Of a stretch of DNA of 64,000 bases, positions 1-8,538 are shown in pieces (within the stretch, counting starts at the first letter, position 1; every line of letters starts with the position of its first letter). A program made the position numbers and the translations under genes. The notes beneath the pieces were generated by a model. The model was not told the origin of the DNA. It searched no databases and worked only from the letters and a program-made list of their open reading frames with translations. The DNA is from Bacteroidia bacterium (GTDB lineage: Bacteria > Bacteroidota > Bacteroidia > Flavobacteriales > Flavobacteriaceae): NCBI GenBank assembly GCA_030431055.1, contig JAUIJA010000008.1, positions 28,731 through 92,730 on the forward strand. The letters are read 5' to 3'.

Positions 1-44
1 AGGTTCTGTTTAACAAGTCTTCAAATTTTAAAGAGTATATTTGT

Positions 45-70
45 CCCGATTTTATAATCGGGATTTTTTT
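45..70 (+). terminator. Terminator-like hairpin before first gene
   Basis: CCCGAT at 45-50 pairs with ATCGGG at 57-62 and is followed by seven T. This is the classic shape of an intrinsic terminator. It directly follows a -7-like element (TATATTTG at 36-43), so it probably ends a transcript from outside the window, or is a short leader attenuator for the next gene. Confidence 0.6.
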
Positions 71-910
71 ATGGTAAATTTTAACGGAAATATTCAGGAA
101 AATACAGGTGTTTTAATCGAAAACAATAGAGGTTTTTTATTTGGTGATTCACTTTTTGAAACAATTAAAGTATTGCCTAATAAAGTTCTTTTTTTAGAAG
201 ACCATTATTTTAGGTTAATGGCTTCAATGCGTATTTGTAGAATGGAAATTCCTATGAATTTTACTATGGAGTTTATGGAAACTGAAATTCTAAAATTATT
301 ACCTTTTATAGGTTCTGCTCCAGCATATCGCATTCGTTTTTCTGTTTTTAGAGAAGGAGAAGGTTTGTATTTACCTAAATCTAGAGAAATTGGTTTTATG
401 ATTGCTGGAAATACTTTAGAAGAAGCAAAATATAACTTCAATGAAGGTAATTACGAAGTAGAACTATATAAAGATGCTCATATAACGAAACAATTGTTTT
501 CTACGTTGAAATCAAATAATAAAATGATTCAAATTGCAGGCAGTATTTTTGCTTATGAGAATGATTATGATAATTGTCTATTGCTAAATGATGAAAAGAA
601 TGTAGTGGAAGCATTGCAATCGAATGTTTTTATGAAAATGGGCAATACTTTAATTACGCCGCCAGTTTCAGATGGTTGTTTAAATGGAATTATGCGTAAG
701 CAAATTTTAAATTTAGCTAATAAAATTGAAGGATTAGAAGTAGTTGAAAAATCAATTTCACCATTTGATTTACAAAAAGCTGATGAGTTGTTTTTAACTA
801 ATTCGATAAAAGGAATCCAACCTATTACAAAATACAGAAAGAAGAATTTTGAAATGGATTTATCAAAAGAGCTATTAAAGCGATTAAACGCTTACATTTT
901 ACTTAATTAA
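71..910 (+). CDS. Class IV aminotransferase (PabC/IlvE/DAAT-like)
   Basis: A 279-residue PLP enzyme of fold type IV. The N-terminus carries the family pattern NRGFLFGDSLFETIKV. The expected PLP lysine lies in FSTLKSNNK (about residue 147), and the phosphate-binding EALQSNVF pattern follows near 185. Members are aminodeoxychorismate lyase (folate pathway), branched-chain or D-amino-acid aminotransferases; the short length and Bacteroidota context fit PabC best, but the substrate cannot be read from sequence. The open frame extends to a TTG at 41, but that part translates the upstream hairpin, so ATG at 71 is chosen. The 3' end overlaps the convergent YqgE gene by 8 bases. Confidence 0.85.
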   Translation: MVNFNGNIQENTGVLIENNRGFLFGDSLFETIKVLPNKVLFLEDHYFRLMASMRICRMEIPMNFTMEFMETEILKLLPFIGSAPAYRIRFSVFREGEGLYLPKSREIGFMIAGNTLEEAKYNFNEGNYEVELYKDAHITKQLFSTLKSNNKMIQIAGSIFAYENDYDNCLLLNDEKNVVEALQSNVFMKMGNTLITPPVSDGCLNGIMRKQILNLANKIEGLEVVEKSISPFDLQKADELFLTNSIKGIQPITKYRKKNFEMDLSKELLKRLNAYILLN

Positions 911-1463
911 GAATTGGATCTGAAGGTGCGTTTGAAAAAAGTACGTAATCACCGCCTTGTTCCTTCATTTTTTCTTTCCAAAAATGTTGTACAGGTTTTG
1001 AAAGTAACTTTTCTTTAAAGGTGTTTTCTGTTACTAACCAACTGTTTTCTTTCAATTCGTCCTCTAATTGGTTAATTTCCCAGCCGCTGTATCCTAAGAA
1101 AAAGCGAATGTGTTTTTTGGAAATTTTCCCTTCGTTTATTAAGTTTTTAGTTACTTCAAAATCGCCACCCCAGTAAATTCCATTAGCAATTTCAATACTA
1201 TTAGGAATAATATCAGGGATATTGTGGATAAAATATAAGTTATCCTGTTCCACTGGTCCGCCATTGTAGATGGTAAACTTAGCATTTACTTCAGGAACTA
1301 AATCATTAATAGTATAACCCAGAGGCTTGTTTAAAATAAAACCTACAGACCCTTCACCGCTATGTTCTGCTAAAAGAACTACAGAGCGATTGAAAGACAT
1401 GTCTCCTAAAATTGAAGGTTCTGCAATTAGCAAATGACCTTTTTTGGGTAAAATTGAAATCAT
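903..1463 (-). CDS. YqgE/AlgH family protein (DUF179)
   Basis: A 186-residue protein matching the whole YqgE/AlgH family: GHLLIAEP at the N-terminus, FNRSVVLL, GFILNKPLG, the GGPV motif near residue 69, YWGGDF near 98 and FLGYSGW near 122. No signal peptide or membrane segment is visible, so it is cytosolic. The biochemical role of the family is not established. It is convergent with the aminotransferase, sharing 8 bases, and is preceded by an AT-rich gap and the HU terminator. Confidence 0.9.
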   Translation of the reverse strand: MISILPKKGHLLIAEPSILGDMSFNRSVVLLAEHSGEGSVGFILNKPLGYTINDLVPEVNAKFTIYNGGPVEQDNLYFIHNIPDIIPNSIEIANGIYWGGDFEVTKNLINEGKISKKHIRFFLGYSGWEINQLEDELKENSWLVTENTFKEKLLSKPVQHFWKEKMKEQGGDYVLFSNAPSDPILN

Positions 1464-1530
1464 TAGCGTGTCTTTTTTCTTAAAATTATCAAAATTCTCT
1501 TATAAAATCAAAAAAAAGTCGATAAAGTGC

Positions 1531-1560
1531 AAAAAAAATCCCGACACTGACTGCCGGGAT
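1531..1560 (-). terminator. Intrinsic terminator of HU gene
   Basis: On the minus strand ATCCCG (1560-1555) pairs with CGGGAT (1543-1538), and a run of eight T follows (1538-1531). It lies 27 bases after the HU stop codon and reads in the same direction. Confidence 0.85.
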
Positions 1561-1586
1561 TAGTTCTTTTTAAATAGAAACTTATA

Positions 1587-1859
1587 TTAGTTTACTGATT
1601 TATCTAAATCTGCACCTGCTTTGAATTTTACAACATTCTTAGCAGCAATTTTGATAGTTTTACCAGTTTGAGGATTTCTACCATCTCTTGCAGCTCTTTT
1701 AGATACTGACCAAGATCCGAAACCTACTAAAGAAACTCTTCCACCTTTTTTTAATGTTCCTTCAACATTTCCTAAAAATGATTCTAAAGCTAATTTTGCA
1801 GCTGCTTTAGTAATTCCAGCAGAAGCTGCCATTGCGTCGATTAATTCAGATTTGTTCAT
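1587..1859 (-). CDS. hup: HU family DNA-binding protein
   Basis: A 90-residue histone-like protein of standard length. It has the dimerising helices (MNKSELIDAMA, then AAAKLALESFL), the VGFGSW core, and the DNA-binding arm with the conserved RDGRNPQTGKTIKI segment at residues 59-72, including the proline that intercalates in DNA. It bends and compacts the nucleoid. It is monocistronic, with its own promoter (1902-1931) and terminator (1531-1560). Confidence 0.97.
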   Translation of the reverse strand: MNKSELIDAMAASAGITKAAAKLALESFLGNVEGTLKKGGRVSLVGFGSWSVSKRAARDGRNPQTGKTIKIAAKNVVKFKAGADLDKSVN

Positions 1860-1901
1860 AATAAATGTTTTGTTATTTGGTTAAACTTAAAATTAACTCT
1901 A

Positions 1902-1931
1902 CAAATATAGCCGTATTCCTCAATTACACAA
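1902..1931 (-). promoter_or_regulatory. Bacteroidota-type promoter of HU gene
   Basis: On the minus strand TTG at 1931-1929 and TATATTTG at 1909-1902 are separated by 19 bases, matching the flavobacterial consensus TTG-N(17-23)-TAnnTTTG. It would start transcription about 35-40 bases upstream of the HU ATG. Confidence 0.75.
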
Positions 1932-2034
1932 GCCTTAACAGCTTTTTTATGTCAAAATGTTAATAAAACCCCTAAATTGTTAATAACATTTGTTGTTTTT
2001 TATCTAATTTGAGCAATGTTAGATGAATAAAGGC

Positions 2035-2982
2035 TTACAAGGCATTAGCGTCTTTTGTAAACTGAACGCCATTTAAAAAATCTCGTGTTTGCATTTTTTT
2101 CTTACCTGGAAACTGTAAACTCAGTACTTCAATAAAACCATCTTGAGTGGCAATTTTCATTTCCTTTTTAGTAGTAAGTATAGTTCCGTTTTTATAATCG
2201 TGATTTTCTGGAGTATATTTAGTTTCATAAAACTTTACATTCCATTCGTTTTCTTCATCTTTAATAAAAGACCAAGCAGCAGGATAAGGACATAAACCTC
2301 TTATTAAGTTGAAAATTTCATTTCCAGGTTTATTCCAATCGATTTTACAATTATCTTTATTTAGTTTATTAGCAGATTTTATTTCGGAAGTTTCTTTTTG
2401 AATTTCGGTTTGTACATTTCCATTTTCAATCAACGCTAAAGTTTCAATTACCGTTTCGCTACCTAACTCCATTAATTTGTCATGTAATTCGCCAGCAGTT
2501 TCTGTTTTTCCTATTTCGGTTTCCTTACTTAAAATCATTGCGCCAGTGTCGATTTTTTCATCAATAAAGAAAGTAGTAACTCCGGTTTTTGTCTCTCCGT
2601 TTATAATTGCCCAATTAATAGGAGCTGCACCACGATAATTAGGCAATAATGATGCGTGAAGATTAAAGGTTCCTAATTTTGGCATTTTCCAAACTACTTC
2701 TGGCAACATTCTAAAAGCTACGACAACTTGAAGATTAGCATTCAAACTTTTTAATTCTTCTAAAAACTCTTCCGATTTTAAATTGGTTGGTTGTAAAACT
2801 TTTAAATCTTTTTCTAACGCATACTTTTTTACAGCACTTTGGTTTAGTTTTCTTCCGCGTCCAGCTGGTTTGTCTGGAGCAGTAATTACGCCAACGATTT
2901 CGTATCCTTTAGTATATATAGCATCGAGAACGCCAACAGCAAAATCTGGTGTTCCCATAAAAACAATTCGTAATTTTTCCAT
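2035..2982 (-). CDS. fmt: Methionyl-tRNA formyltransferase
   Basis: A 315-residue enzyme that formylates initiator Met-tRNA using 10-formyl-THF. It has the N-terminal Rossmann start IVFMGTPDFA, the catalytic Asn107 and His109 in FNLHASLLPNYRG and the catalytic Asp145 in DEKIDTGAMI, at the same spacing as the E. coli enzyme. The C-terminal OB-like domain follows from about residue 205. Its ATG overlaps the recQ stop by one base (TAATG), which suggests translational coupling in the ATPase-recQ-fmt operon. Confidence 0.97.
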   Translation of the reverse strand: MEKLRIVFMGTPDFAVGVLDAIYTKGYEIVGVITAPDKPAGRGRKLNQSAVKKYALEKDLKVLQPTNLKSEEFLEELKSLNANLQVVVAFRMLPEVVWKMPKLGTFNLHASLLPNYRGAAPINWAIINGETKTGVTTFFIDEKIDTGAMILSKETEIGKTETAGELHDKLMELGSETVIETLALIENGNVQTEIQKETSEIKSANKLNKDNCKIDWNKPGNEIFNLIRGLCPYPAAWSFIKDEENEWNVKFYETKYTPENHDYKNGTILTTKKEMKIATQDGFIEVLSLQFPGKKKMQTRDFLNGVQFTKDANAL

Positions 2983-4868
2983 TATGAAATATAATATTGA
3001 TGTTTGTTGTTGCTTTTAATTTTGTTTTTATCAAGCAACATTTGCAATGCAAAGATAAGTTCTTCTTGGTCGATATTCAATTCGGCTTCGATTTGTTTTG
3101 AAGTTAGGTGTTCTTCTCTAAGAAGTGATAAGATTTTATCAACTACCAAAACAGTATTTGTTGGTTTCTTTTTTAAACAAGTCGAACATTTCCCACAAGG
3201 TTTTGCTTTTTTCTCGCCAAAGTATTCTAATAACAAAGCATTTTTACAAGTAGTTTCGTTTTCAATAAAATCGATAATTCGCTTAAACTGTTCGAGTTTT
3301 GTTTTATTCCGAATTTCTAAATACTTACTAATTCTATTAATCGTTAAATCGTCTTCTCTAACTTCGTTAAACGTAATATAACTATCATTATTTATTAATT
3401 GTAAACTTACCACATTAGCTTTTTCGAGATTGTGTAAAGTATCGATAACTTCTTTTTCCGTTGCTTTAGATTTCTTTGCAATTAAATTTGGGTTAATACC
3501 AACTTCCGTTTCGAAGATTCCAGAATACGTTCTTAAAATAGTAGTAATAATTTCTTCTTCGTTTCGATGTAAACTTACATAGCGAATAACTTCTTTACTC
3601 GGAATAATAAATTGCGCCTTTACTTTTTCAGAACTTTCATTAATTAGAGTAATAATGCCTTGTCGATCTAAAAACTGTAATGCATTAAATGTTTTTAAAA
3701 CAGATAATTGATATTGGCTACAAAATGCATTTAAATTAAAAGTGAAATGTTCGTTATAACCTTCGCCGTAAGCAATTTGAAAATAATTGTTCAGTTTTTT
3801 ATAAACGTCTTTTAGAAATTCCTTTGAAATTGTATTGTTTGAAAATAACTTCTTGGCAAGTTCAATTTCCGTTTTATCGGTTATTAAAACGCCAAAAGCT
3901 TTCTCGCCATTTCTTCCAGCACGCCCAACTTCTTGATAATAATTTTCTAAATTTTCTGGAATTTGAATATGAATTACCGTTTTTACATCGGGTTTGTCAA
4001 TTCCCATTCCGAAAGCATTCGTGGCAACAATAACTTGCACTTTATTTTCCATCCATAAAATGCGATGCGCTTCTTTTTCTTTAAACGATAATCCGCCGTG
4101 ATAAAAAGTAGCCTTAAAACCTAAATAATTCAGTTGGTTTGCAATTTCTACACAAGCTTTTCGGTTGCGAACATAAATAATTGAAGATTGCGGATTTTTA
4201 GTTAAAATCTGCTGGATTTTAGACAATCTATCTTCGGTATGAACGATGTGATACGATAAATTTTCGCGATTAAACGATTTGGAAAAAGTTTGTAAGTTTT
4301 CTAAACCTAATTGCGTTTCTATATCTTTTTGAACAACTTCTGTAGCCGAACCTGTTAACGCTAAAAACGGAATGGTAGGAAAATGCTCTTTTAGATCTTT
4401 AATTTTTAAATAAGCAGGTCTAAAATCATGTCCCCATTGACTCACACAATGTGCTTCGTCAATCGCAATTAAATTTATAGGTAATTGGCGTAAACGTTCA
4501 ACAAGCCATTCTTGTTGTAAACGTTCTGGAGAAAGATATAAAAATTTATAGTTTCCGAATTTGCAATTGTCTAATAAATCTGAAGTTTCATCAATGGAAA
4601 TTCCGCCTAATAATGCAATGGCTTTAATGTCTTTTTTTTGCAAGTTTTCTACTTGGTCTTTCATTAAAGCAATCAATGGCGAAATAACTAGCGTTATGCC
4701 ATTTAGAAGCATTCCTGGAATTTGGTAACAAACCGATTTTCCACCGCCTGTTGGCAATAAAGCAAAAGTATCATTTCCTTCTAAAACCGATTGAATAATT
4801 GCTTCTTGCGGTTCGCGAAAGGAATCGTGTTTCCAATATTTTTGAAGAATTTGTAAAGCTTCTGTCAT
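2982..4868 (-). CDS. recQ: ATP-dependent DNA helicase RecQ
   Basis: A 628-residue superfamily 2 helicase. Motif I is LLPTGGGKS (residues 38-45), the DEAH box lies at 137-140 followed by the RecQ-specific CVSQWGHDFRP aromatic-rich loop, and motif VI is in YYQEVGRAGRNG. A four-cysteine zinc site lies around residues 550-580 (one Cys in TTCKNA, then CGKCSTC). A short helical domain follows; no clear HRDC domain is seen. It unwinds recombination and replication intermediates. It lies 3 bases after the upstream ATPase and overlaps fmt by one base. RecQ-only and HRDC-bearing paralogues both occur in Bacteroidota. Confidence 0.95.
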   Translation of the reverse strand: MTEALQILQKYWKHDSFREPQEAIIQSVLEGNDTFALLPTGGGKSVCYQIPGMLLNGITLVISPLIALMKDQVENLQKKDIKAIALLGGISIDETSDLLDNCKFGNYKFLYLSPERLQQEWLVERLRQLPINLIAIDEAHCVSQWGHDFRPAYLKIKDLKEHFPTIPFLALTGSATEVVQKDIETQLGLENLQTFSKSFNRENLSYHIVHTEDRLSKIQQILTKNPQSSIIYVRNRKACVEIANQLNYLGFKATFYHGGLSFKEKEAHRILWMENKVQVIVATNAFGMGIDKPDVKTVIHIQIPENLENYYQEVGRAGRNGEKAFGVLITDKTEIELAKKLFSNNTISKEFLKDVYKKLNNYFQIAYGEGYNEHFTFNLNAFCSQYQLSVLKTFNALQFLDRQGIITLINESSEKVKAQFIIPSKEVIRYVSLHRNEEEIITTILRTYSGIFETEVGINPNLIAKKSKATEKEVIDTLHNLEKANVVSLQLINNDSYITFNEVREDDLTINRISKYLEIRNKTKLEQFKRIIDFIENETTCKNALLLEYFGEKKAKPCGKCSTCLKKKPTNTVLVVDKILSLLREEHLTSKQIEAELNIDQEELIFALQMLLDKNKIKSNNKHQYYIS

Positions 4869-4871
4869 ATG

Positions 4872-5411
4872 TTATTTTGCTAGATGCTGAAGCAAAAAAG
4901 CCACTCTATTCTCAACCGTATCTTTAGGAATAGTCACTAAATCGTAACCAAAATTTCTATACGTTTCTTCTAAATGTTCGTGTATTAAAACCGCTTGTTC
5001 GTAGCTTTCATAACGTTCAGCATCGCTCACGTAGATTTCTTTCCAAGGAGGTAATAAAAATACTTTGTGGTAACGATGGTTGTTACAAGCGTCAGAAAAC
5101 GATTTTGGGTAGCTATCGCCAATGTAATGCATATACGCTAAAACATCAGGAATTCCTCTATCTAGAAATACAACGTTAGTTTCTTCTTCGTGTGCTTCTT
5201 GGTGTTGTTTTATTCTACCTTGAAGTAACATTTCGCTAAATAACAGCGGTTGTTCTAAGAATAATTGGTCGATTCCTTGTTCTTGCGCTTCTTTTATAAT
5301 TGCTCTCGAAATTTCAGGATAACAAATAAAACCTTTCTCAACTAAAGCATTTATCAATGTTGTTTTTCCCGAACTTGGTCCGCCAGCTAATACAATAATT
5401 TCTTTCTTCAT
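4872..5411 (-). CDS. AAA_28-type P-loop ATPase
   Basis: A 179-residue P-loop NTPase with Walker A GGPSSGKTT at residues 10-18 and a Walker B-like strand VVFLDRG near residue 85. The pattern, including PEISRAIIKEAQ after the first helix, fits the AAA_28 family related to NadR-type nucleoside kinases and thymidylate-kinase-like proteins. Its substrate is unknown; I infer a small-molecule kinase or NTPase. It is the first gene of the operon with recQ and fmt and has its own promoter. Confidence 0.8.
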   Translation of the reverse strand: MKKEIIVLAGGPSSGKTTLINALVEKGFICYPEISRAIIKEAQEQGIDQLFLEQPLLFSEMLLQGRIKQHQEAHEEETNVVFLDRGIPDVLAYMHYIGDSYPKSFSDACNNHRYHKVFLLPPWKEIYVSDAERYESYEQAVLIHEHLEETYRNFGYDLVTIPKDTVENRVAFLLQHLAK

Positions 5412-5427
5412 GGTAAAATTTAAAAAG

Positions 5428-5458
5428 CAAAAATAGTTTTTTTTAAAAATCTATTCAA
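5428..5458 (-). promoter_or_regulatory. Promoter of ATPase-recQ-fmt operon
   Basis: On the minus strand TTG (5458-5456), 20 bases, TATTTTTG (5435-5428), ending 16 bases upstream of the ATG at 5411. Good match to the flavobacterial consensus. Confidence 0.7.
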
Positions 5459-5507
5459 CTTTGTTAAATTTACGAGAATTGCGTTCGGCTTTCTGAACTT
5501 AAAAAAG

Positions 5508-5515
5508 TATATTTG
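5508..5515 (+). promoter_or_regulatory. -7 element upstream of DUF493 operon
   Basis: TATATTTG, 20 bases upstream of the ATG at 5536. No TTG lies at the ideal distance (nearest at 5479-5481, 26 bases away), so only the -7 element is well supported. Confidence 0.5.
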
Positions 5516-5535
5516 CTATATATATACAATGAAAA

Positions 5536-5820
5536 ATGGATAAGAAGACAGAGGAATTTTATGCGCGCTTAAAAGAAGAGTTGGTAAATACTTCAATATG
5601 GCCAGCAGAATATTTATATAAATTTATATTGCCTTCAGATAAAGAAAAAGTTACTCAAGTAGAAACAATTTTCGACGGAATGGGCGCAGTAATTACTACT
5701 AAACAATCGAAAACAGGTAAATACACCAGTGTTTCGGTTAGTGTAAATATGAAAAATCCAGATGCGGTTATTGAAAAATACAAAGAAGTATCAGTAATCG
5801 AAGGAATTATTTCATTATAA
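5536..5820 (+). CDS. DUF493 (YbeD-like) protein
   Basis: A 94-residue protein of the DUF493/YbeD family, a small ferredoxin-like alpha/beta fold whose C-terminal half (TGKYTSVSVSVNMKNPDAV, then IEKYKEVSVIEGIISL) carries the family signature of paired beta strands and a final V-x-G-I-I-x-L. It is cytosolic and may be regulatory, by analogy with ACT-like folds. It opens the DUF493-DUF4290-murA operon; the next gene begins 10 bases downstream. An ATG at 5529 is out of frame and stops at once, so the start at 5536 is secure. Confidence 0.88.
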   Translation: MDKKTEEFYARLKEELVNTSIWPAEYLYKFILPSDKEKVTQVETIFDGMGAVITTKQSKTGKYTSVSVSVNMKNPDAVIEKYKEVSVIEGIISL

Positions 5821-5830
5821 AAAGTAAAGA

Positions 5831-6505
5831 ATGGAAGAAAATTTAGCATTAGAATATAATTCGCAACGAAAATCACTTATAATTCCAGAGTACGGAAGAC
5901 ATTTACATAAGTTAATCGACCATGTTCTTTTAATTGAAGACAGAGACGAACGCAATAAAGCGGCGCAATATGTAATCTCAGTAATGGGAAATTTAAATCC
6001 GCATTTGCGTGATGTTCCAGATTTTCAGCATAAGTTATGGGATCAGTTATTTATCATGTCTGATTTTAAATTAGATGTAGATTCGCCGTATCCAATTCCT
6101 TCGCGTGAAGAAATATACCAACGACCAGAACCATTAGCATATCCACAAAATTTTCCAAAATATCGTTTTTACGGAAATAACATTTCAAATATGATTAATG
6201 TAGCGGTAAGTTGGGAAGAAGGCGAAATGAAAAATGCATTGATTATGGTTATTGCTAATCATATGAAAAAGTGCTACTTAAGTTGGAATAAAGAAACGGT
6301 TGAAGATGATGTGATTTTCGAACATTTATTTGAATTGTCAGATGGTAAAATTAACTTGGCTAACAGTAATGAAGAGCTTTTAAACTCGCAAAACTTGTTA
6401 AAAGTAAGCCGAAAATCTTCAAATAAATCACAATACAACCAGAAAAATTCTGGACAAAAAAATCAGTATAAAAAGAGAAGTAACTCAAAAAATAAAAGAA
6501 ATTAA
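5831..6505 (+). CDS. DUF4290 family protein
   Basis: A 224-residue protein typical of Bacteroidota and conserved upstream of murA. The ordered part (residues 1-180) carries the family blocks LIIPEYGRHLHKLIDH, NPHLRDVPDFQHKLWDQL and PKYRFYGNNI. The last 30-35 residues are a low-complexity basic tail rich in Lys, Asn, Ser and Gln, which suggests nucleic-acid or ribosome contact. No function is known. It sits in tight operon with DUF493 and murA (gaps of 10 and 5 bases). Confidence 0.88.
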   Translation: MEENLALEYNSQRKSLIIPEYGRHLHKLIDHVLLIEDRDERNKAAQYVISVMGNLNPHLRDVPDFQHKLWDQLFIMSDFKLDVDSPYPIPSREEIYQRPEPLAYPQNFPKYRFYGNNISNMINVAVSWEEGEMKNALIMVIANHMKKCYLSWNKETVEDDVIFEHLFELSDGKINLANSNEELLNSQNLLKVSRKSSNKSQYNQKNSGQKNQYKKRSNSKNKRN

Positions 6506-6510
6506 TCATA

Positions 6511-7821
6511 ATGGGAACATTTAGTATAGAAGGAGGGAAGCCACTTCAGGGCGAAATTACACCTCAAGGAGCAAAAAACGAAGCGCTACAAATTTTATGT
6601 GCCGTTTTATTAACTTCAGAAAAAGTTACTATTACTAATATTCCTGATATTATTGATGTAAATAAGTTAATTCACTTATTAGGAAACCTTGGTGTTAAAA
6701 TTAGAAAGTTAGGAAAAGGAGCTTATACTTTTCAAGCTGATGAAGTAAATGTTGAGTATTTAGAAACCGAAGCCTTTAAAAAAGAAGGTGGAAGTTTACG
6801 TGGTTCTATTATGATTGTTGGACCGCTTTTAGCACGTTTCGGGAAAGGTTATATTCCAAAGCCAGGTGGCGATAAAATCGGACGTAGAAGATTAGATACG
6901 CACTTTGAAGGATTTATCCGTTTAGGAGCGAAATTCCGTTATAATAGAGAAGATCATTTTTACGGAGTAGAAACAAAATCGAAGTTACAAGGAACTTACA
7001 TGTTGCTTGATGAAGCTTCGGTAACAGGAACAGCAAATATTGTTATGGCGGCAGTTTTAGCCGAAGGGACAACAACGATTTATAATGCAGCTTGTGAACC
7101 TTATTTACAGCAATTGTGTAAAATGTTGGTTTCTATGGGCGCAAAAATTTCAGGAATTGGTTCTAATTTGTTAACGATTGAAGGTGTTGAATCTTTAGGT
7201 GGTTGCGAACATAGAATTTTACCTGATATGATTGAAATTGGTTCGTGGATTGGTCTTGCGGCTATGACGCGTAGCGAAATTACAATTAAAGATGTTAGTT
7301 GGGATAATTTAGGGCAAATTCCAAATGTATTCGGGAAAATGGGAATTACATTGGAAAGAAAAGGCGATGATATTTACATACCGGCTCATAAAAATGGTTA
7401 CCAAATTAAAACAGATATCGATGGTTCAATTTTAACAATCGCCGATGCACCTTGGCCAGGATTTACGCCTGATTTATTAAGTATTATTTTGGTAGTGGCA
7501 ACACAAGCAAAAGGTGAAGTTTTAATTCACCAAAAAATGTTTGAAAGCCGTTTGTTCTTCGTAGATAAATTGTTAGATATGGGCGCGAAGATTATTCTTT
7601 GCGATCCGCATAGAGCAATTGTAATCGGACATAATTTCCAATCGCAATTAAAAGCAACAACGATGACTTCGCCAGATATTCGTGCTGGAATTTCATTATT
7701 AATTGCTGCGTTAACGGCAAAAGGAACTTCGACTATTCAAAACATCGAACAAATCGATAGAGGTTACGAAAACATAGACGAACGTTTACGCGCTATTGGA
7801 GCGAATATTGTAAGAGTGTAA
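6511..7821 (+). CDS. murA: UDP-GlcNAc 1-carboxyvinyltransferase
   Basis: A 436-residue enolpyruvyl transferase performing the first committed step of peptidoglycan synthesis. It has the inverse alpha/beta barrel repeats, the substrate-binding Lys22-Asn23 in PQGAKNEALQ, and the PWPGFTPDLLS loop. In the catalytic loop the residue equivalent to E. coli Cys115, the covalent target of fosfomycin, is Asp121 (motif GGDKIGRR). Asp at this position supports catalysis in other natural MurA enzymes and confers fosfomycin insensitivity. It is the third gene of its operon, and a strong bidirectional terminator follows. Confidence 0.97.
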   Translation: MGTFSIEGGKPLQGEITPQGAKNEALQILCAVLLTSEKVTITNIPDIIDVNKLIHLLGNLGVKIRKLGKGAYTFQADEVNVEYLETEAFKKEGGSLRGSIMIVGPLLARFGKGYIPKPGGDKIGRRRLDTHFEGFIRLGAKFRYNREDHFYGVETKSKLQGTYMLLDEASVTGTANIVMAAVLAEGTTTIYNAACEPYLQQLCKMLVSMGAKISGIGSNLLTIEGVESLGGCEHRILPDMIEIGSWIGLAAMTRSEITIKDVSWDNLGQIPNVFGKMGITLERKGDDIYIPAHKNGYQIKTDIDGSILTIADAPWPGFTPDLLSIILVVATQAKGEVLIHQKMFESRLFFVDKLLDMGAKIILCDPHRAIVIGHNFQSQLKATTMTSPDIRAGISLLIAALTAKGTSTIQNIEQIDRGYENIDERLRAIGANIVRV

Positions 7822-7858
7822 CTCACTAATCAGTGTTCAGTTAATAGTTTTCAGATAT

Positions 7859-7890
7859 AAAAAAAGCCTTGAATTTTCAAGGCTTTTTTA
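7859..7890. terminator. Bidirectional terminator between murA and membrane protein
   Basis: AAGCCTTGAA (7864-7873) pairs with TTCAAGGCTT (7876-7885) and is flanked by A and T runs on both sides, so it can end both convergent transcripts. Confidence 0.85.
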
Positions 7891-7894
7891 TGTT

Positions 7895-8317
7895 TTATCC
7901 AATCCAATTTTTCTGAATACAGTATTTAGAATACCAAATTAAGAACAACGCAAATAGAATTACCATAATTGGCATTGCCATCGCACTTGGACCGTAAACA
8001 GCAATAGAATCGATTACAAAAAAGTTGTAATACATTTGCACTAAAATCCCAATTAAGGAAATAATGAAAACGGTTTTTGCTAATTGTTTTCTCATTAAAA
8101 GTAAAATACAACCTAAAACTCCGCCAAAAACGGCAATGGCAAATGCAGCTGTTGCCCAACTTGGAGCTTCAGTAATCATTTTTAGTTGTTCTTCGTTATA
8201 CATAGCTTTAAAAGAATCGGTCATAAACGCTTGTTGTAAATAAGCATTAACACCCATGGCGTTCCATAAAAGAGCAATAACACTTATTACCCAAAAAGAA
8301 GTACTTGGTTTTGTCAT
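7895..8317 (-). CDS. Four-helix membrane protein, unknown function
   Basis: A 140-residue protein with four predicted membrane helices (about residues 8-24, 52-74, 82-100 and 112-130) and short loops. Homologues in flavobacteria often carry the label 'sugar transporter', but the protein is far too small for a known sugar transporter fold and has no recognisable transport motif, so I leave the function open. It appears monocistronic, convergent with murA across a shared terminator. Confidence 0.7.
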   Translation of the reverse strand: MTKPSTSFWVISVIALLWNAMGVNAYLQQAFMTDSFKAMYNEEQLKMITEAPSWATAAFAIAVFGGVLGCILLLMRKQLAKTVFIISLIGILVQMYYNFFVIDSIAVYGPSAMAMPIMVILFALFLIWYSKYCIQKNWIG

Positions 8318-8404
8318 AATTAGTTTACTATTGGTTAGTTAGACTAAGATAGTGAAAAAAATGACAAGTTGTTTTTTACACGGATTGTAAATGCGCGTTT
8401 CATT

Positions 8405-8502
8405 TGTCATTCCGACATCATAAGGAGAAACGTAAGTTCAGCGTAGCTAAATCTCATAATTTATTTTTTTATGTGTTTTCTCACTTTGTTTGAAATGACA
8501 AT
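8405..8502. repeat. Dispersed intergenic repeat, TGTCATTCCGA type
   Basis: TGTCATTCCGAC at 8405 and GAAATGACAA at 8493 form the imperfect outer arms of an inverted element in the gap between two minus-strand genes. A related arm occurs at 23540-23567. Confidence 0.45.
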
Positions 8503-8538
8503 TGTGATAACTAGCGCCGAAATGTCTTCCTTACATTA

